Source of the DNA: Triticum aestivum
Taxonomy: Eukaryota > Streptophyta > Magnoliopsida > Poales > Poaceae
Direction: 5' to 3'
Length of the DNA stretch: 64,000 nt
NCBI RefSeq assembly: GCF_018294505.1
Contig: NC_057802.1
Span: 555,237,716-555,301,715 of the forward strand
Shown here in pieces: positions 12,346 to 25,584 of this stretch (its first letter is position 1; each line of letters opens with the position of its first letter). Below the pieces are notes generated by a model, which was not told the DNA's origin, did not search any database, and saw only the letters and a list, made by a program, of their open reading frames with translations. Position numbers and translations under genes: made by a program.

Positions 12346-14080
12346 CAACTTAATATTCCAGTAGCTTACGAATTTAATTCATTTCAAGGGAATATTCAGG
12401 TACGAGATGAAATAAAGGTTAGTCCATCCACAGGAATAACAATTCAAACGGGTATACCACTCAAGCTTGTTCACCGGGGATTTACCATGAGGACTGACAT
12501 AGATATGGATATACTGGCCATGGTCCTTGACCATAGACACGATGACTCAGAAGGATTTGACTCTGCAGAGTTTGTACTTTAAGCACAGCCAACGGATTTC
12601 AGTAGTCACCAGGACTAGTTCCGTTTATGGTGTTTTAGGAGAAACACATCTAACCAGTACACACCCATTCAACATTCTGAAGCTAGGAATCACCCTCGGC
12701 AACGTTCAAGAAAAACCTTGAGACGGGGAGGCTACAACCTCGCGTAGCATGGGATCAAATTTATATACGCGTGCTCTAAGGGGTGCCCCCCTTTCGGTCC
12801 CAACCGGAAACACCCATGCCCCCTGACCGGATGACTGGCTTTAATCCAGTGCCATGGAACCCTCATCCCCGCCCCTCTATTTGGTGTGTACACGGAAAGA
12901 GGTTAACAACTTACTAAACCGTATTCTTTGCAGAAAACATGTGGCAGCACGAAAGGGGAAGAACTATAACGTGACTCAGTCCACGTTAACATCGGAGTTT
13001 ATCGGAAGACGTAAGAATGGCATGCTACAACAATACCATGTTACTACCTCTCATGTCACCACATGATCAGGTCATCTCTCATCAGAGATCACGATAACTT
13101 CGAAACACACGGTCAGTTGCCTTGCATGCAACGTAATACTCACCGATGCTCTTATGCCATGCACAAACCATTCAAGCAAACATGCAAAACACCTATCATA
13201 TCCAAGGTTCAAACATGCTTGCCTGGTTCGGAGAAGTCGGAGTCTAGCTCGTCGAAGTTTGCGGCTCCGTCACCTCCTCCGAAACCTACGGTATAATCGA
13301 AACCGTACACTATCGTAAAAATCATCGCGTGCATAAAAATTGTTCCAAATTTTTTCCAAATAAATACTATAAAAAACTAGACAAAAATATAAGACTTACA
13401 GAAAAAGAATCAATCAAAAATCATCTTTTATTAAAAAGATATAAGGGTTTTAGTCAGGGACTAATCTGTGATGAAACAGAAAAGATCCAGGGACTTAACT
13501 GAGAAAACAGAAAACGGTTCGGAAAGAAATGCGCCAGCCCAAAGAGAAAACGCATTCTGCCCGAAGGCGCCATCAGAAAACGGTTCGAGGGAAATAGAAG
13601 AGAGGCTGACAGGGGGGGGTCCACACGTCAGGTTTAAAAACGGCCAACGGAGCTCGCCGGCGCCCGAAGGCTGCGGTGGTCGCCGGCGTTGAACCGCGGC
13701 GAGATAGAGAGATCGGAGGGTACCAAGAGGTTCAGTGTGTTCTTCCGCGTCGGTGGGTGGTGGACTTGGCCGACGGAGAGCACCACGTCGACGACGACAC
13801 TTTCTCCGGCGGACGGTGGTTCGGGCGATGGTGGAGTAGTCCGGTGGGTGCTGCAAACTCCAAATTGAAGTGCGGGTCAGAAGAGTGGATGCACTAGAAA
13901 GCTATTGGCAAGCACTGAGGGGTAGGGGTGCACGCACGGGAGCGAATCGAGCTGGGTCCCGTGGCGGGTCGAGGCGGTCGGAGTTGGGGAAGAAGGCTCC
14001 CTCGGGGCTCTTCCAGTGGCTTGGCGTGGTATTGGTGGAGTGCAGAGGTGGTGTGGGTTCGAGTTCGAGCTCGGGGCCTC

Positions 14081-14088
14081 TATTTATA
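14081..14088 (-). promoter_or_regulatory. TATA box in chromovirus 3' LTR
   Basis: Minus strand reads CCTATAAATAGAGG, a textbook plant TATA context in the element's sense orientation. Confidence 0.6.
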
Positions 14089-15377
14089 GGCGATCCGAGG
14101 GGGTGGCCGTGAACGGGGTAGCTCCGGCGAGCGATTACGGCGAGGCAGGGGTTGGGAAGGGGATTTAGGAGGCTAGGCACCATCAGGGTGGTTCACTGGT
14201 GCCGTTCCCCCGCTAACCATCGGTCGGGCTTGGCGTAATGTGCCGATCCTCGACGGGGCGGCCGTACGGGCACGATGGCGGCAGAGAGCGCGCTCCGCGC
14301 CTAGCAGTTCACGACGAAGGATGGCAGCGCGCACGGGCGAGTGGGTGGCCACGCGGCGGCCTCCGGTGGCTTGGGCGGCGCTAGACGGCGCCGTCCACGC
14401 TGCGCCTCTCTCTGGCAGCCGCAAAGCCGCTGCTGCCGTCGCTCACGGGTGGCGCACCTCCTCCTGCTCGTCGCTGACGCCCGCAAGCCTCCAGGAGATC
14501 GTGCGGCGCAGGGATAAGAAGGAGAGAACAGGGAGCAAGGCGCCACCGCGGTACTGGCGAGATCGATAACGGACTCTGAAGAAAACGACAGCAGTTCCTG
14601 AAATTGTTAACTGAATTTCTGAACTTGACATAAACAGTGCCCATCAGGTGTTCGACGAAATGATTTGGCATGAAGAATTTTTTTTCTGGAGCTGGGACTT
14701 GGTGAGGTGACCTCTCAATGCATCCAGAGGCTGCCTGAATTTTCTCAGATTTTTAGGAGAAGAATTCAAATGAATTTCATCAAAATTGGCAAATATGGTC
14801 CAAACTTGCAGCAAGCACAATTTGAAAAATTTGAACTGGAGACCAGTGGATCTTCATGGATCTTGGTTGAGGGCTCAAAGGACTAGCTAGGGAAATTGGT
14901 TTGGAGGCAAAATTAAAAGTAGAAAGGGTAGCTCCTTTGTAAATCTCCAATAGCCAAAGTAGAGGGCAGAAATATTTTTCATAAGAAATAAATGGAAGAG
15001 AAATTTATGGGGAGTTTCAAACTGCTGGATTTGAAGTATATCATGATCCAAAGATGGGGAAAGGCTTATGGGAGGGGATTTCCACTTAGGTCATGGCAAG
15101 AGGGATTTTGAAAAGGGGAGAAGATCACTCCAAATGCCATAGGGCTATTTAAAAGATTTTTCAAAAGAAATCTCCCAAGTGAAAAGCATTTGGTTTTGAG
15201 TCCACATAAGAAGGAAAAACCTCCAAGACCAAAATCAAGTCTTGGGTGAATCCAAAACAAAACACTTGTCATAAAAGAAAATATTTTGAGAGGGAGAGTT
15301 CTTCAGAAAATTTTAAATAACATCCCTTAAATCAAATAAAAGTTTGAAAAAGCCAAACAAAATTTTTGGGTGTCACA

Positions 15378-15389
15378 ACACCTACCCCC
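15378..15389 (-). other. Polypurine tract of chromovirus
   Basis: Minus strand AGGGGGTAGGTGT lies directly inside the 3' LTR and directly follows the gag-pol stop codon. Confidence 0.7.
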
Positions 15390-18300
15390 TTAGGAAAAAT
15401 CTCGTCCCCGAGATTTCTGCTGATCCTCAAATAGATATGGGTACTCTGCCTGAAGAAAATCTTCTCTTTCCCATGTAGCTTCATCCTCGGTGTGATTGCT
15501 CCACTGGACCTTCAAGAATTTAGTTGTTTTCTGACGGGTCCTCCTTTCAGACTTTTCCAAGATCTTTACTGGCCGCTCTCTGTAGGTGAGGTCTGGTTGC
15601 ACATCAATGATTTCATGAGATACATGCTTCTCCGGGTTGTTCACACATTTCCTCAACTGTGAGACGTGAAACACGTTGTGGACGTCTGGCAGCTCTTTGG
15701 GTAGGTCTAGCTGGTAGGCTACTGTGCCTCTTCGGGCAATTATACAGAAGGGTCCAATAAATCTCGGGGCTAGCTTCCTCTTAATTTTGAACCGTTGCAG
15801 GCCCCTCATAGGAGACACTCGTAGGTATACGAAATCACCGGGTTCAAAGTTGACCTCACGATGTTTTTGATCGTAATAGCTCTTTTGTCGGCTTTGAGCT
15901 GTCTTGAGTCTGTCCCTGATCTGTTTAACTTTCTCCTCGGCCTCCTTGAGCATGTCTGGGCCGAAGATACGACTGTCACCTATCTCTGACCAATTTAGTG
16001 GGGTACGACACCTCCGTCCGTACAATGCTTCAAAGGGTGCCATTTGTAAGCTGGCTTGGTAACTATTGTTGTAAGCAAACTCGGCATATGGCAAACTTTC
16101 TTCCCAACTGGATCCATAGGTGAGCACACAGGCTCTCAGCATGTCCTCTAGGATTTGGTTCACGCGTTCCGTTTGTCCATCAGTCTGAGGGTGGTACGCT
16201 GTACTGAATGCTAGTTGAGTGCCCAGAGCTTGTTGTAAGTGATCCCAGAATTTAGAGACAAATTGAGTGCCTCAGTCGGATATTATAGTCTTTGGGACTC
16301 CATGCAGACAAACTATACGGGAGAGATAAAGCTTGGCTAGCCTTTGAGTGGAGTAGGTTGTCTTTACGGGAATGAAATGTGCTACCTTGGTTAGCCTATC
16401 TGTGATGACCCATATGGCATCATTTCCGCGTTGCGATCGAGGTAGTCCGACGATGAAGTCCATTCCAATTTCATCCCATTTCCACTCAGGTATCCTGTTT
16501 GGCTGGAGTAGCCCTGCTGGCTTTTGATGCTCGGCTTTAATGCGCTGACATGAATCGCAACAAGCAATAAATGCGGCTATATCCCTTTTCATACCGTGCC
16601 ACAAAAATCTTTCCTGAATGTCTTTGTACATTTTGGTTCCTCCAGGGTGGATCGAGTATGGAGCGGTGTGGCTTTCGGTTAGGATTTGTTGCTTGAGTTC
16701 CTCAATGTTAGGTACGCAAAGTCTGTCCCCGTACCATAATATTCCTTCATTGTCTGTGACGAACTCTGAAGCCGTGCTGAGCCTTCTTAATTTGTTCCAT
16801 TAGGGTGGGATGTATCTCTAGATTTGATACGTTGCCCTCAGAGACTAACACCATGTTGAGTCTAGCGAACTCCTGCTGAAACTCAGGCCTCAAGTTTTGT
16901 GGACCATCGTTGCCCGGGCTGGGGTTCCGACTAAGAGCATCTGCCACTACATTTGCTTTCCCTGGATGGTAGTGAATGCCGACATCATAGTCCTTGACCA
17001 ATTCCAACCAGCGTCGTTGGCGTAAATTTAGTTCTGGTTGTGTGAAAATATATTTAAGGCTCTTATGGTCCGTATATATTTCACAACGATTTCCCAACAG
17101 AAAGTGCCTCCACTCCTTGAGTGCATGGATGACCGCTGCTAGCTCCAAGTCATGAGTTGGATAATTTTCCTCATGCTTCCGTAGTTTCCTGAAAGCATAC
17201 GCGACAACTTTGCCATCCTGCATCAGCACACATCCGAGGCCCTTCCGAGATGCGTCACAATACACTTCAAAACTCTTGTGTATGTCTGGCACAGTTAAGA
17301 CCGGTGCGGTTGTTAGTTTCTTCTTGAGTTCTTGGAAGCTTTCCTCGCATGCTTCCGTCCATACAAATTTCTTGTCTTTCTTGAGCAACTGTGTCATTGG
17401 TTTTGCCACAGTGGAGAATCCTTCAATAAATCTTCTGTAATATCCGGCCATTCCTAGGAAACTCCGCACATCTGTCACGTTGGCTGGTGGTTTCCAGTCA
17501 AGTATGGCTTTGACTTTTTCTGGGTCTACGGCCACGCCTTGTTGGGTTAATATATGGCCTAGGAAACCAACTTGCCTTAGCCAAAATTCACACTTGCTAC
17601 ATTTGGCGTACAATTGATGTTTCCTTAATTCTCCCAAAACAATTCTGAGATGCTCAGCATGCTCTTCTGTTGTCCTTGAGTATACCAGAATATCATCAAT
17701 GAATACCACAACAAATTTTTCCATAAATTTCATAAACACTTTGTTCATGAGGTGGACGAAATATGCGGGGGCGTTCGTCAGTCCAAACGGCATTACTGTG
17801 AACTCATATAATCCGTATCTGGAGGTGAATGCTGTCTTAGGGATATCTTCTGTCCGTACTTTTAATTGATGATATCCCGATCTTAAATCAATTTTTGAGA
17901 ACACCTTGACTTGAGCGAGCTGGTCAAACAAATCATTTATCCGTGGCATCGGATATTTGTTTTTGATGGTGACCATATTGAGAGCTCGATAGTCTATACA
18001 CAATCTCAGTGTCCCGTCCTTTTTCTTGGCGAATAATACTGGCGAACCCCAAGGTGAGGAGCTGGCTCGAATAAATCCTTTGTCCAGTAATTCCTTTATC
18101 TGCTTCTTCAATTCTACCAATTCTGAGGGTGCCATTCTATAAGGTTTCTTATAGATGGGAGTGGTGCTAGGTGCTAGTTCAATGCTGAACTCTATCTCTC
18201 GGTCTGGTGGCATGCCTGGTAGTTCTTCAGGAAATACGTCAGGAAATTCGCACACCACTGGAACTTTTCTCAGTTCTGAAATGTCCACTTTGTTCAATTT

Positions 18301-19812
18301 TGGTTGCCGTGACCGTGGTCTCTCTTGAGCGGTAACTTTTATTGTCTTGCCGTGATGGTGAGTGAGAATCACGGTCCGATTGAAACAGTCAATAAATCCC
18401 TTGTTGGTGGTCAACCAGTCCATCCCTAGGATGACATCCAGTCCTTTATTTTCCAACACGATGAGATTAGCCTGAAACTTTAGTCCTTCGAATTCAATAA
18501 TCACTCCTTGGTAGTAACTCTGAGTGATCTGCTTATTTCCGGGGGACTTGATGATCATAGATTTTTCCAAAGGAAGTATCGGGAAACCATGTTGCAAAAC
18601 AAAACTCTTCGAAATGAACGAGTGAGAAGCTCCAGAATCAAACAAAACCGTGGCAGGTACTGTGTTGACAGAGAACGTACCGAGCACGATGTCTGGGGCA
18701 TTCTGCGCTTCTTCCCTGGTCACATGGTTCAGGTGACCCTTCCTGTGATTGTTGTTGGGGTTGAAATTGTTGCGCTTGGGGGCTGGATTATTCCCACCAT
18801 TGTTCGGCTTGGGGGCCGAGTTCCTTGGTTTTGGGCACTATTTGGCATAGTGCCCTTCTTCACCACAAGCATAGCAAGTGACCCCTGGACGGTACGTGAA
18901 GTCCTTGTCCCTGGAATGAAACTATCTGGTTGGCCTTAGATCAGTAGTCGTGGATTTTCTTGGTTCAATCCTTTGAACATCAGTCTTGCTTCGGTTGTTG
19001 CGAGCAAGAGTCGTCTTGTCCCTCTTTCGCTTACGAATATCTTCCAGACTGCGACGTTCATTCTCCAAGGTAATGGCCTTGTCAACCAGAGTTTTAAAAT
19101 CCGGGAAAGTGTGTACGACCAGTTGGCATCTTAATGCTGGCGCCAGGCCGTCCAAAAACTTCTCCATCCTTTTGTTCTCAGTCATATGCTCATCGTAGGC
19201 ATAACGAGATAGCTGGGTAAACTGACCGTTGTATTCTGTCACTGACATGCCTCTTTGCTTGAGGTCATCAAATTCTCTTTTCTTGATTTTTATGATGCTC
19301 CTGGGGATGTGTGCCCCACGAAAGCCTTCCTTAAACTCTTCCCAGGTGATGTTGTGTTCACTGGGATGCATGTGTAGGAAGTTTTCCCACCATGCTGCAG
19401 CTGCTCAAGTGAGGTAGTGAGGTGCATAAAGCACCTTCTCATGATCTGAACACTGAGCAATAATCAGCTTTCTTTCAATGTCACGAAGCCAATCATCGGC
19501 TTCAAGTGGCCTATCAGTGTGAGCAAACGTTGGAGGGCGTGTCTTCTGCAGTTCAGACAACTTGGAGTGTGGTTGGTATGGCTCACGGTGATTCCCCATA
19601 TTGATGACGTGATTCATCATCTCTTGGTGCTGTTGCTGGCTTTGTTCGAAGAGGCGACATACTTGAGATAAGGCTGCTTCGCTGTCCTGTTGACTAGACT
19701 GTCCCTGAGTGAAGTTGTTGCTTGTCTGTGTTCCATAAACTTCTTTTGGGGGATTTGGCATGGAACGAGTCCACGGATGAGGCATTTTCCACTCTGGGGT
19801 ATTATTTTGCAA
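15390..19812 (-). pseudogene. gag-pol: Chromovirus gag-pol polyprotein, multiply disrupted
   Basis: One reading frame, in order on the minus strand. Gag core (19812-18922) contains WWENFL-type and EFKEGFRGAHIP motifs, then a CX2CX4HX4C zinc knuckle (about 18835-18876, CYACGEEGHYAK). Aspartic protease has [11 protein letters not shown]. Reverse transcriptase has FIDDILVYS. RNase H has YCDAS and YTDHKSLKY. Integrase has an HHCC finger (CCDSCQRIK) and MDFIVGLP. A chromodomain-like tail (FLKVQWSNH...EATWERE) ends at 15390. Lesions are TGA at 19405, TAG at 18922, TAG at 18838 inside the zinc knuckle, a deletion with frameshift near 16790 before the integrase finger, and TGA at about 16272 within ISD-GTQF (probably from CGA). 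It would encode capsid, protease, polymerase and integrase, but is not translatable here. Confidence 0.9.
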
Positions 19813-20117
19813 AATTTATGAGAAAAACTGTGTGGCACAAGGAAAATCTTGCAAAGGCAAAAATTTAAAAGACCTCAAGATTTTTTTCAAGAAAGCATAA
19901 ACGATTTCGCACGGAGAAGGACTGCTTAGCACATATCTTACACGCGATACGCAAACATACGACACATCACTCAGGATGTGCGCACACACTCCTGACATGT
20001 TATTAAGGCTAGCATACTCCTCCGGGACCCTACATGACGCGCACACAAAAACTACAAACTAACGTACAAATAAAACATATCATACATGCAGGCACAACGC
20101 GCGGCGACTAGGCGCAC

Positions 20118-20924
20118 TCAGTCGGACATGGTGAAGATGTCCTTCCCCTTGCCGAGGGTAAGACCCAGCGGTGTAGGAGACTCAACCTCCACCTCCTCCC
20201 TAGTTGGCTCCAAGCGCGTAGCACTGCGCTGAGGTGATGGCGCGGGTGCGACAGGCGGCAGTGCGGGTGCGGCAGGCGGTGTAGCTCTGACTGGAGTAGG
20301 AGCAATGACCCGGTCGAACTCCTCAGTGGTAGGTAGACGGCGAGCGGTGGCCAAAATGGCCGGTGAATAGGACGCTGAGGACGAGACGAACGTCAGTGGC
20401 GGTGCCATGTGGAGAAGCTCCTTCCTGCTGGCAGGACCGCCCCGAACTAAGTCCATGCGGGCAGCCACAAGATCGTCCACGAGGTTGTCGAAAGATTCCT
20501 CCAGAGCTTTGAGATACTCCACAATCATCTCGACGGCTTCATCTCACTCTCCCCTATGGCAGGCGAATGCATAGTGACAAGTATATGGCACATGGCATGG
20601 GAGGTAGCGGTAGCGACGAGTCTTCATCGAAGGAAGAATGTCCCGAAGGCGAGCTATCGCCTCACGGGCAGCCATCTGCATGGCATGCCTCTCCGTAGGC
20701 ATGGCCCTTCCCACAAAACGGAAGTGGCGAGACACAGAACGTCCTCCCTTGAATTGCACCAAGGCCTGGTGCATAGAAACATCGTCGCTGAGCTTGTGTT
20801 GGTAAAGCGTGAACTCCGGACGAGTCACTGGCCCGATCGCGAGCTTGGTGATGGAGACGAGAAGTTTGACAAACCCCTCGGGCACATTTGTGAACACCCG
20901 AGTCTCGCAGTCGTTGCCAGCCAT
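20118..20924 (-). pseudogene. Extra leader ORF upstream of gag, possible dsRBD-like protein
   Basis: Two same-frame stretches: 20924-20544, about 126 residues starting MAGNDCETRVF, then 20528-20118. They are separated by one TGA in RGE-stop-DEAVEMIVEYL and ending GKGKDIFTMSD. Together they give about 267 residues between the primer-binding site and gag, on the sense strand. The first half has a pattern resembling the second half of a double-stranded-RNA-binding domain: HFRFVGRAMPT, then a basic/alanine helix HAMQMAAREAIARLRD. The second half has a likely helix (YLKALEESFDNLVDDLVAA) and a Pro/Ala-rich linker. Standard chromoviruses begin with gag, so this is an accessory ORF. The domain suggestion is inference from pattern only. 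Confidence 0.5.
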
Positions 20925-21069
20925 CTACAAAAGTAGGCAAAAATTCTGAGTAGTCAAATCATAAATTTATGATGACCAATAGAAAATAGCTACATTTGCA
21001 AAATGCTGAAAAAGCACTAAAGACGCTAATAACCGATTAGCGATCGCACCTAGTGGCTTCCTACAGTCA

Positions 21070-21086
21070 GCCTGGCTCTGATACCA
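21070..21086 (-). other. Primer-binding site, initiator tRNA-Met type
   Basis: Minus strand reads TGGTATCAGAGCCAGGC, four bases inside the 5' LTR end at 21091. This fixes the element's orientation. Confidence 0.9.
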
Positions 21087-21785
21087 AGCTTGTCACGATA
21101 GGTTTTCCAATAAAAATATTTATTGAGAAAACGATCCCTTTCACGGACCAGCAGAGAAAAATCTTTCTCACTGGTAGACAATATCTTGATCACAGAAGAG
21201 AAAACCAGGAGTTCTAAATATAATACAAGGTTGAGCGGAGACTGCTCAACAATTTATTACAAGCACGCCGATAATACACATAAAGGCGGATAGGGTGGCA
21301 TAACTACTAGCTCACAAATAAAAGCGGTGGTGGGTATGTCACAGTGAAGTGGGTGACATGACTCCTGAACCTAACAACCCTTCGAGCGTCGGAGTGAGGC
21401 TCGAGGAGACATATTGTGGGTGGCGGAAGCGTATATATTACAAGTGACCAATATCCAGGATCGCACGGGGCTGACTGGGACTCCTCTAGGCGTCGGACTC
21501 ACTATCAAACTCTTCATCCATGAGATCGCCTTCGTCAACATCTGGCCAAATCAACAAGCCAGGTGAGTACTATGAAAGTACTCGCAAGACAGTTCGGACA
21601 TAAGATATAACAAATGTGAACATGATGCATATGAATAGATTAACAAGCGCATCAGACAATGAGATAATAATGCATGGGAAGTAAAAGGGAAGTCGGGCGG
21701 TAGTCCTCCCGAAATCCCAAAGTAATACTGAGGGCCAATCGAGTGTCTGAATGACTCCTCGAAAGGATACAAATGAAATAACAAT

Positions 21786-22094
21786 GCCGCAGTCGGGCGT
21801 CAAGGCGACACCACATAAAGGGCTTATAAGGGAAAATAAATGACAGTGCATCCCACAGTCGGACGTCTGAAGCGACATCACATAAAGGGCTTATAAAGGA
21901 AAAATAAATGACAGTGCATGCCACAGTCGGACGTCTGAAGCGACATCACATAAAGGGCTTATATCAAAAGTAAATAGCGGGCGTGCCACAGTCGGACGTC
22001 TGAGCGACATCACATAAAGGGCTTATATTGAAAGTAAATGACAAGAGTGCCACAGTCGGACGTCTGAGCGACATCACATAAAGGGCTTATATTT
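21786..22094. repeat. Tandem repeat in 5' LTR, five units
   Basis: Same unit and order as at 12035-12345, with few differences. The array therefore predates the insertion of this copy. Confidence 0.85.
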
Positions 22095-23783
22095 CACAAC
22101 TTAATATTCCAGTAGCTTACGGATTTAATTCATTTCAAGGGAATATTTAGGTACGAGATGAAATAAAGGTTAGTCCATCCACAGGAATAACAATTCAAAC
22201 GGGTATACCACTCAAGCTTGTTCACCGGGGATTTACCACGAGGACTGACATAGATATGGATATACTGGCCATGGTCCTTGACCATAGACACGATGACTCA
22301 GAAGGATTTGACTCTGCAGAGTTTGTACTTTAACCACAGCCAACGGATTTCAGTAGTCACCAGGACTAGTTCCGTTTATGGTGTTTTAGGAGAAACACAT
22401 CTAACCAGTACATACCCATTCAACATCCCGAAGCCAGGAATCACCCTCGGCAACGTTCAAGAAAAACCTTGAGACGGGGAGGCTACAACCACGCCAAGCC
22501 ACCGGAAACACCCATGCCCCCAGACCGGATGACTGGCTTTAATCCAAGGCCATGGAACCCTCATCCCGGCCCCTCTATTTGGTGTGTACACGAAAAGAGG
22601 TTAACAACTTACTAAACCGTATTCTTTGCAGAAAACATGTGGCAACACGAAAGGGGAAGAACGATAACGTGACTCAGTCCACGTTAACGTCGGAGTTTAT
22701 CGGAAGACGTAAGACTGGCATGCTACAACAATACCATGTTACTACCTCTCATGTCACCACATGATCAGGTCATCTCTCATCAGAGATCAAGATAACTTCG
22801 AAACACACGGTCAGTTGCCTTGCATGCAACGTAATACTCACCGATGCTCTTATGCCATGCACAAACCATTCAAGCAAACATGCAAAACACCTATCATATC
22901 CAAGGTTCAAACATGCTTGCCTGGTTCGGAGAAGTCGGAGTCTAGCTCGGCGAAGTTCGCGGCTCCGTCACCTCCTCCGGAACCTACGGTATAATCGAAA
23001 CCGTACACTATCGTAAAAATCATCGCGTGCATAAAAATTGTTCCAAATTTTTTCCAAATAAATACTATAAAAAACTAGACAAAAATATAAGATTGACAGA
23101 AAAAGAATCAATCAAAAATCATCTTTTATTAAAAAGATATAAGGGTTTTAGTCCAGGGACTAATCTGTGATGAAATAGAAAAGATCCAGGGACTTAACTG
23201 AGAAAACAGAAAACGGTTCGGAAAGAAATGCGCCAGCCCAAAGAGAAAACGCATTCTGCCCAAAGGCGCCATCAGAAAACGGTTCGAGGGAAATAGAAGA
23301 GAGGCTGACGGGGGGGGGGGGGTCCACACGTCAGGTTTAAAAACGGCCAACGGAGCTCGCCGGCGCCCGAAGGCTGCGGTGGTCGCCGGCGTTGAACCGC
23401 GGCGAGATAGAGAGATCGGAGGGTACCAAGAGGTTCAGTGTGTTCTTCCGCGTCGGTGGGTGGTGGACTTGGCCGACGGAGAGCACCACGTCGACGGCGA
23501 CACTTTCTCCGGCGGACGGTGGTTCGGGCGATGGTGGAGTACTCCGATGGGTGCTGCAAACTCCAAATTGAAGCGCGGGTCAGCAGAGTGGATGCAGTAG
23601 AAAGCTACGGGCAAGCACTGAGGGGTAGGGGTGCACGCACGGGAGCGAATTGAGCTGGGTCCCGTGGCGGGTCGAGGCGGCCGGAGTTGGGGAAGAAGGC
23701 TCCCTTGGGGCTCTTCCAGTGGCTTGGCGTGGTATTGGTGGAGTGCAGAGGTGGTGTGGATTCGAGTTCGAGCTCGGGGCCTC

Positions 23784-23791
23784 TATTTATA
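23784..23791 (-). promoter_or_regulatory. TATA box in chromovirus 5' LTR
   Basis: Minus strand CCTATAAATAGAGG in the LTR that would drive transcription of the element. Confidence 0.65.
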
Positions 23792-25079
23792 GGCGATCCG
23801 AGGGGGTGGCCGTGAACGGGGTAGCTCCAGCGAGCAATTACGGCGAGGCAGGGGTTGGGAAGGGGATTTAGGAGGCTAGGCACCATCAGGGTGGTTCACT
23901 GGTGTCGTTCCCCCGCTAAACCTCGGTCGGGCTTGGCGTAATGTGTCGATCCTCGACGGGGCGGCCGTACGGGCACGGCGGCGGCAGAGAGCGCGCCCCG
24001 CGCCTAGCAGTTCACGACGAAGGATGGCAGCGCGCACGGGCGAGTGGGTGGCCACGCGGCGGCCTCCGGTGGCTTGGGCACCGCTGGACGGCGCCGTCCA
24101 CTCTGCGCCTCTCTCTGGCAGCCGCAAAGCCACTGCTGCCGTCGCTCACGAGTGGCGCACCTCCTCCTGCTCGTCGCCGACGCCCGCAAGCCTCCAGGAG
24201 ATCGTGCGGCGCAGGGATAAGAAGGAGAGAACAGGAGCAAGGCGCCACCGCGGTACTGGCGAGATCGAGAACGGACTCTGAAGAAAACGACAGCAGTTCC
24301 TGAAACTGTTAACTGAATGTCTGAACTTTACATAAACAGTGCCCGTCAGGTGTTCGACGATATGATTTGGCATGAAGAAATTTTTTTCTGGAGCTGGGAC
24401 TTGGTGAGGTGACCTCTCAATGCATCCAGAGGCTGCCTGAATTTTCTCAGATTTTTAGGAGAAGAATTCAAATGAATTTCATCAAATTTGGCAAATATGG
24501 TCCAAACTTGCAGCAAGCACAATTTGAAAAATTTGAACTGGAGACCAGTGGATCTTCATGGATCTTGGTTGAGGGCTCAAAGGACTAGCTAGGGAAATTG
24601 GTTTGGAGGCAAAATTCAAAGTAGAAAGGGTAGCTCCTTTGTAAATCTCCAATAGCCAAAGTAGAGGGCAGAAATATTTTTCATAAGAAATAAATGGAAG
24701 AGAAATTTATGGGGAGGTTCAAACTGCTGGATTTGAAGTATATCATGATCCAAAGATGGGGAAAGGCTTATGGGAGGGGATTTCCACTTAGGTCATGGCA
24801 AGAGGGATTTTGAAAAGGGGAGAAGATCACTCCAAATGCCATAGGGCTATTTAAAAGATTTTTCAAAAGAAATCTCCCAAGTGAAAAGCATTTGGTTTTG
24901 AGTCCACATAAGAAGGAAAAACCTCCAAGACCAAAATCAAGTCTTGGGTGAATCCAAAACAAAACACTTGTCATAAAAGAAAATATTTTGAGAGGGAGAG
25001 TTCTTCAGAAAATTTTAAATAACATCCCTTAAATCAAATAAAAGTTTGAAAAAGCCAAACAAAATTTTTGGGTGTCACA

Positions 25080-25584
25080 TTTTTGGGACTAACATATTGA
25101 TCCAGTGCCCAGTGCCAGTTCCTATTTGTTGCATGTTTTTTGTTTCACAGAAAATCTATATCAAACGGAGTCCAAACGGGATAAAAACGGATGGAGCTTT
25201 TTTTGGAATATATGTGAATTTTGGGAAGTGGAATCAACGCGATACGTTGCCCGAGGGGCCCACGAGGGTGAGGGGCACGCCCCAGGGGGCCAGGCGCACC
25301 CTGGGCCCTTGTGGCCACCCCGTAAGGCGCTTGGTGCCCTTCTTTCGCCGCAAGAAAGCCCATATCTGGATAAATATCGTGTCCAAATTTCAGCCCAATC
25401 GGAGTTACGGATCTGGGGGAATTTAAGAAACGGTGAAAGGGCAGAATCAGGGAGCGCAGAAACAGAAGGAAACAGATAGAGAGATCCAATCTCGATCATG
25501 GAGGCCATGGACCAGAGGGAAACCCTTCTCCCATCTAGGGGGAAGGTTAAGGAAGAAGAATAAGAATGGGGGCTCTCCCCCCCT
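25080..25584 (+). repeat. Sabrina-like 3' LTR, segment 2 of 4
   Basis: LTR sequence continues after the chromovirus (TTTTTGGGACTAACATATTG onward) until the Fatima-like insertion. It ends in the CCCCT target site at 25580-25584. Confidence 0.75.

Larger units (their letters stand above)
11340..15377 (-). repeat. Chromovirus 3' LTR
   Basis: Begins TGTCACGACCGG and ends TTTTTGGGTGTCACA on the plus strand. It matches 21091-25079 closely. It carries about 48 extra bp (around 12740-12790) that the other LTR lacks. The GC-rich stretch 13580-14580 gives many overlapping frames, but these are not genes. Confidence 0.9.
11340..25079 (-). mobile_element. Tekay/Del-type chromovirus (Gypsy) with about 4-kb LTRs
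   Basis: 13,740 bp in minus orientation, flanked by TTTTT on both sides (11335-11339, 25080-25084). LTRs are 4,038 and 3,989 bp; the inner edge and PBS side identify the right LTR as 5'. The internal order on the minus strand is initiator tRNA-Met primer-binding site, an extra leader ORF, one-frame gag-pol with chromodomain, and a polypurine tract touching the stop codon. Stop codons and frameshifts make it inactive. It may belong to the Triticeae Laura or Lila families, but I cannot fix the family name from sequence alone. Confidence 0.85.
21091..25079 (-). repeat. Chromovirus 5' LTR
   Basis: 3,989 bp, closely matching 11340-15377. It contains the same TATA box (minus strand, 23784-23791) and the same five-unit tandem array (21786-22094). 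It lacks about 48 bp present in the partner LTR. Confidence 0.9.

Noticed and set aside
13461..14671. Many overlapping GC-rich frames on both strands
   Set aside because: They lie inside a chromovirus LTR and recur in the partner LTR (23129-24373) with frame-breaking differences.
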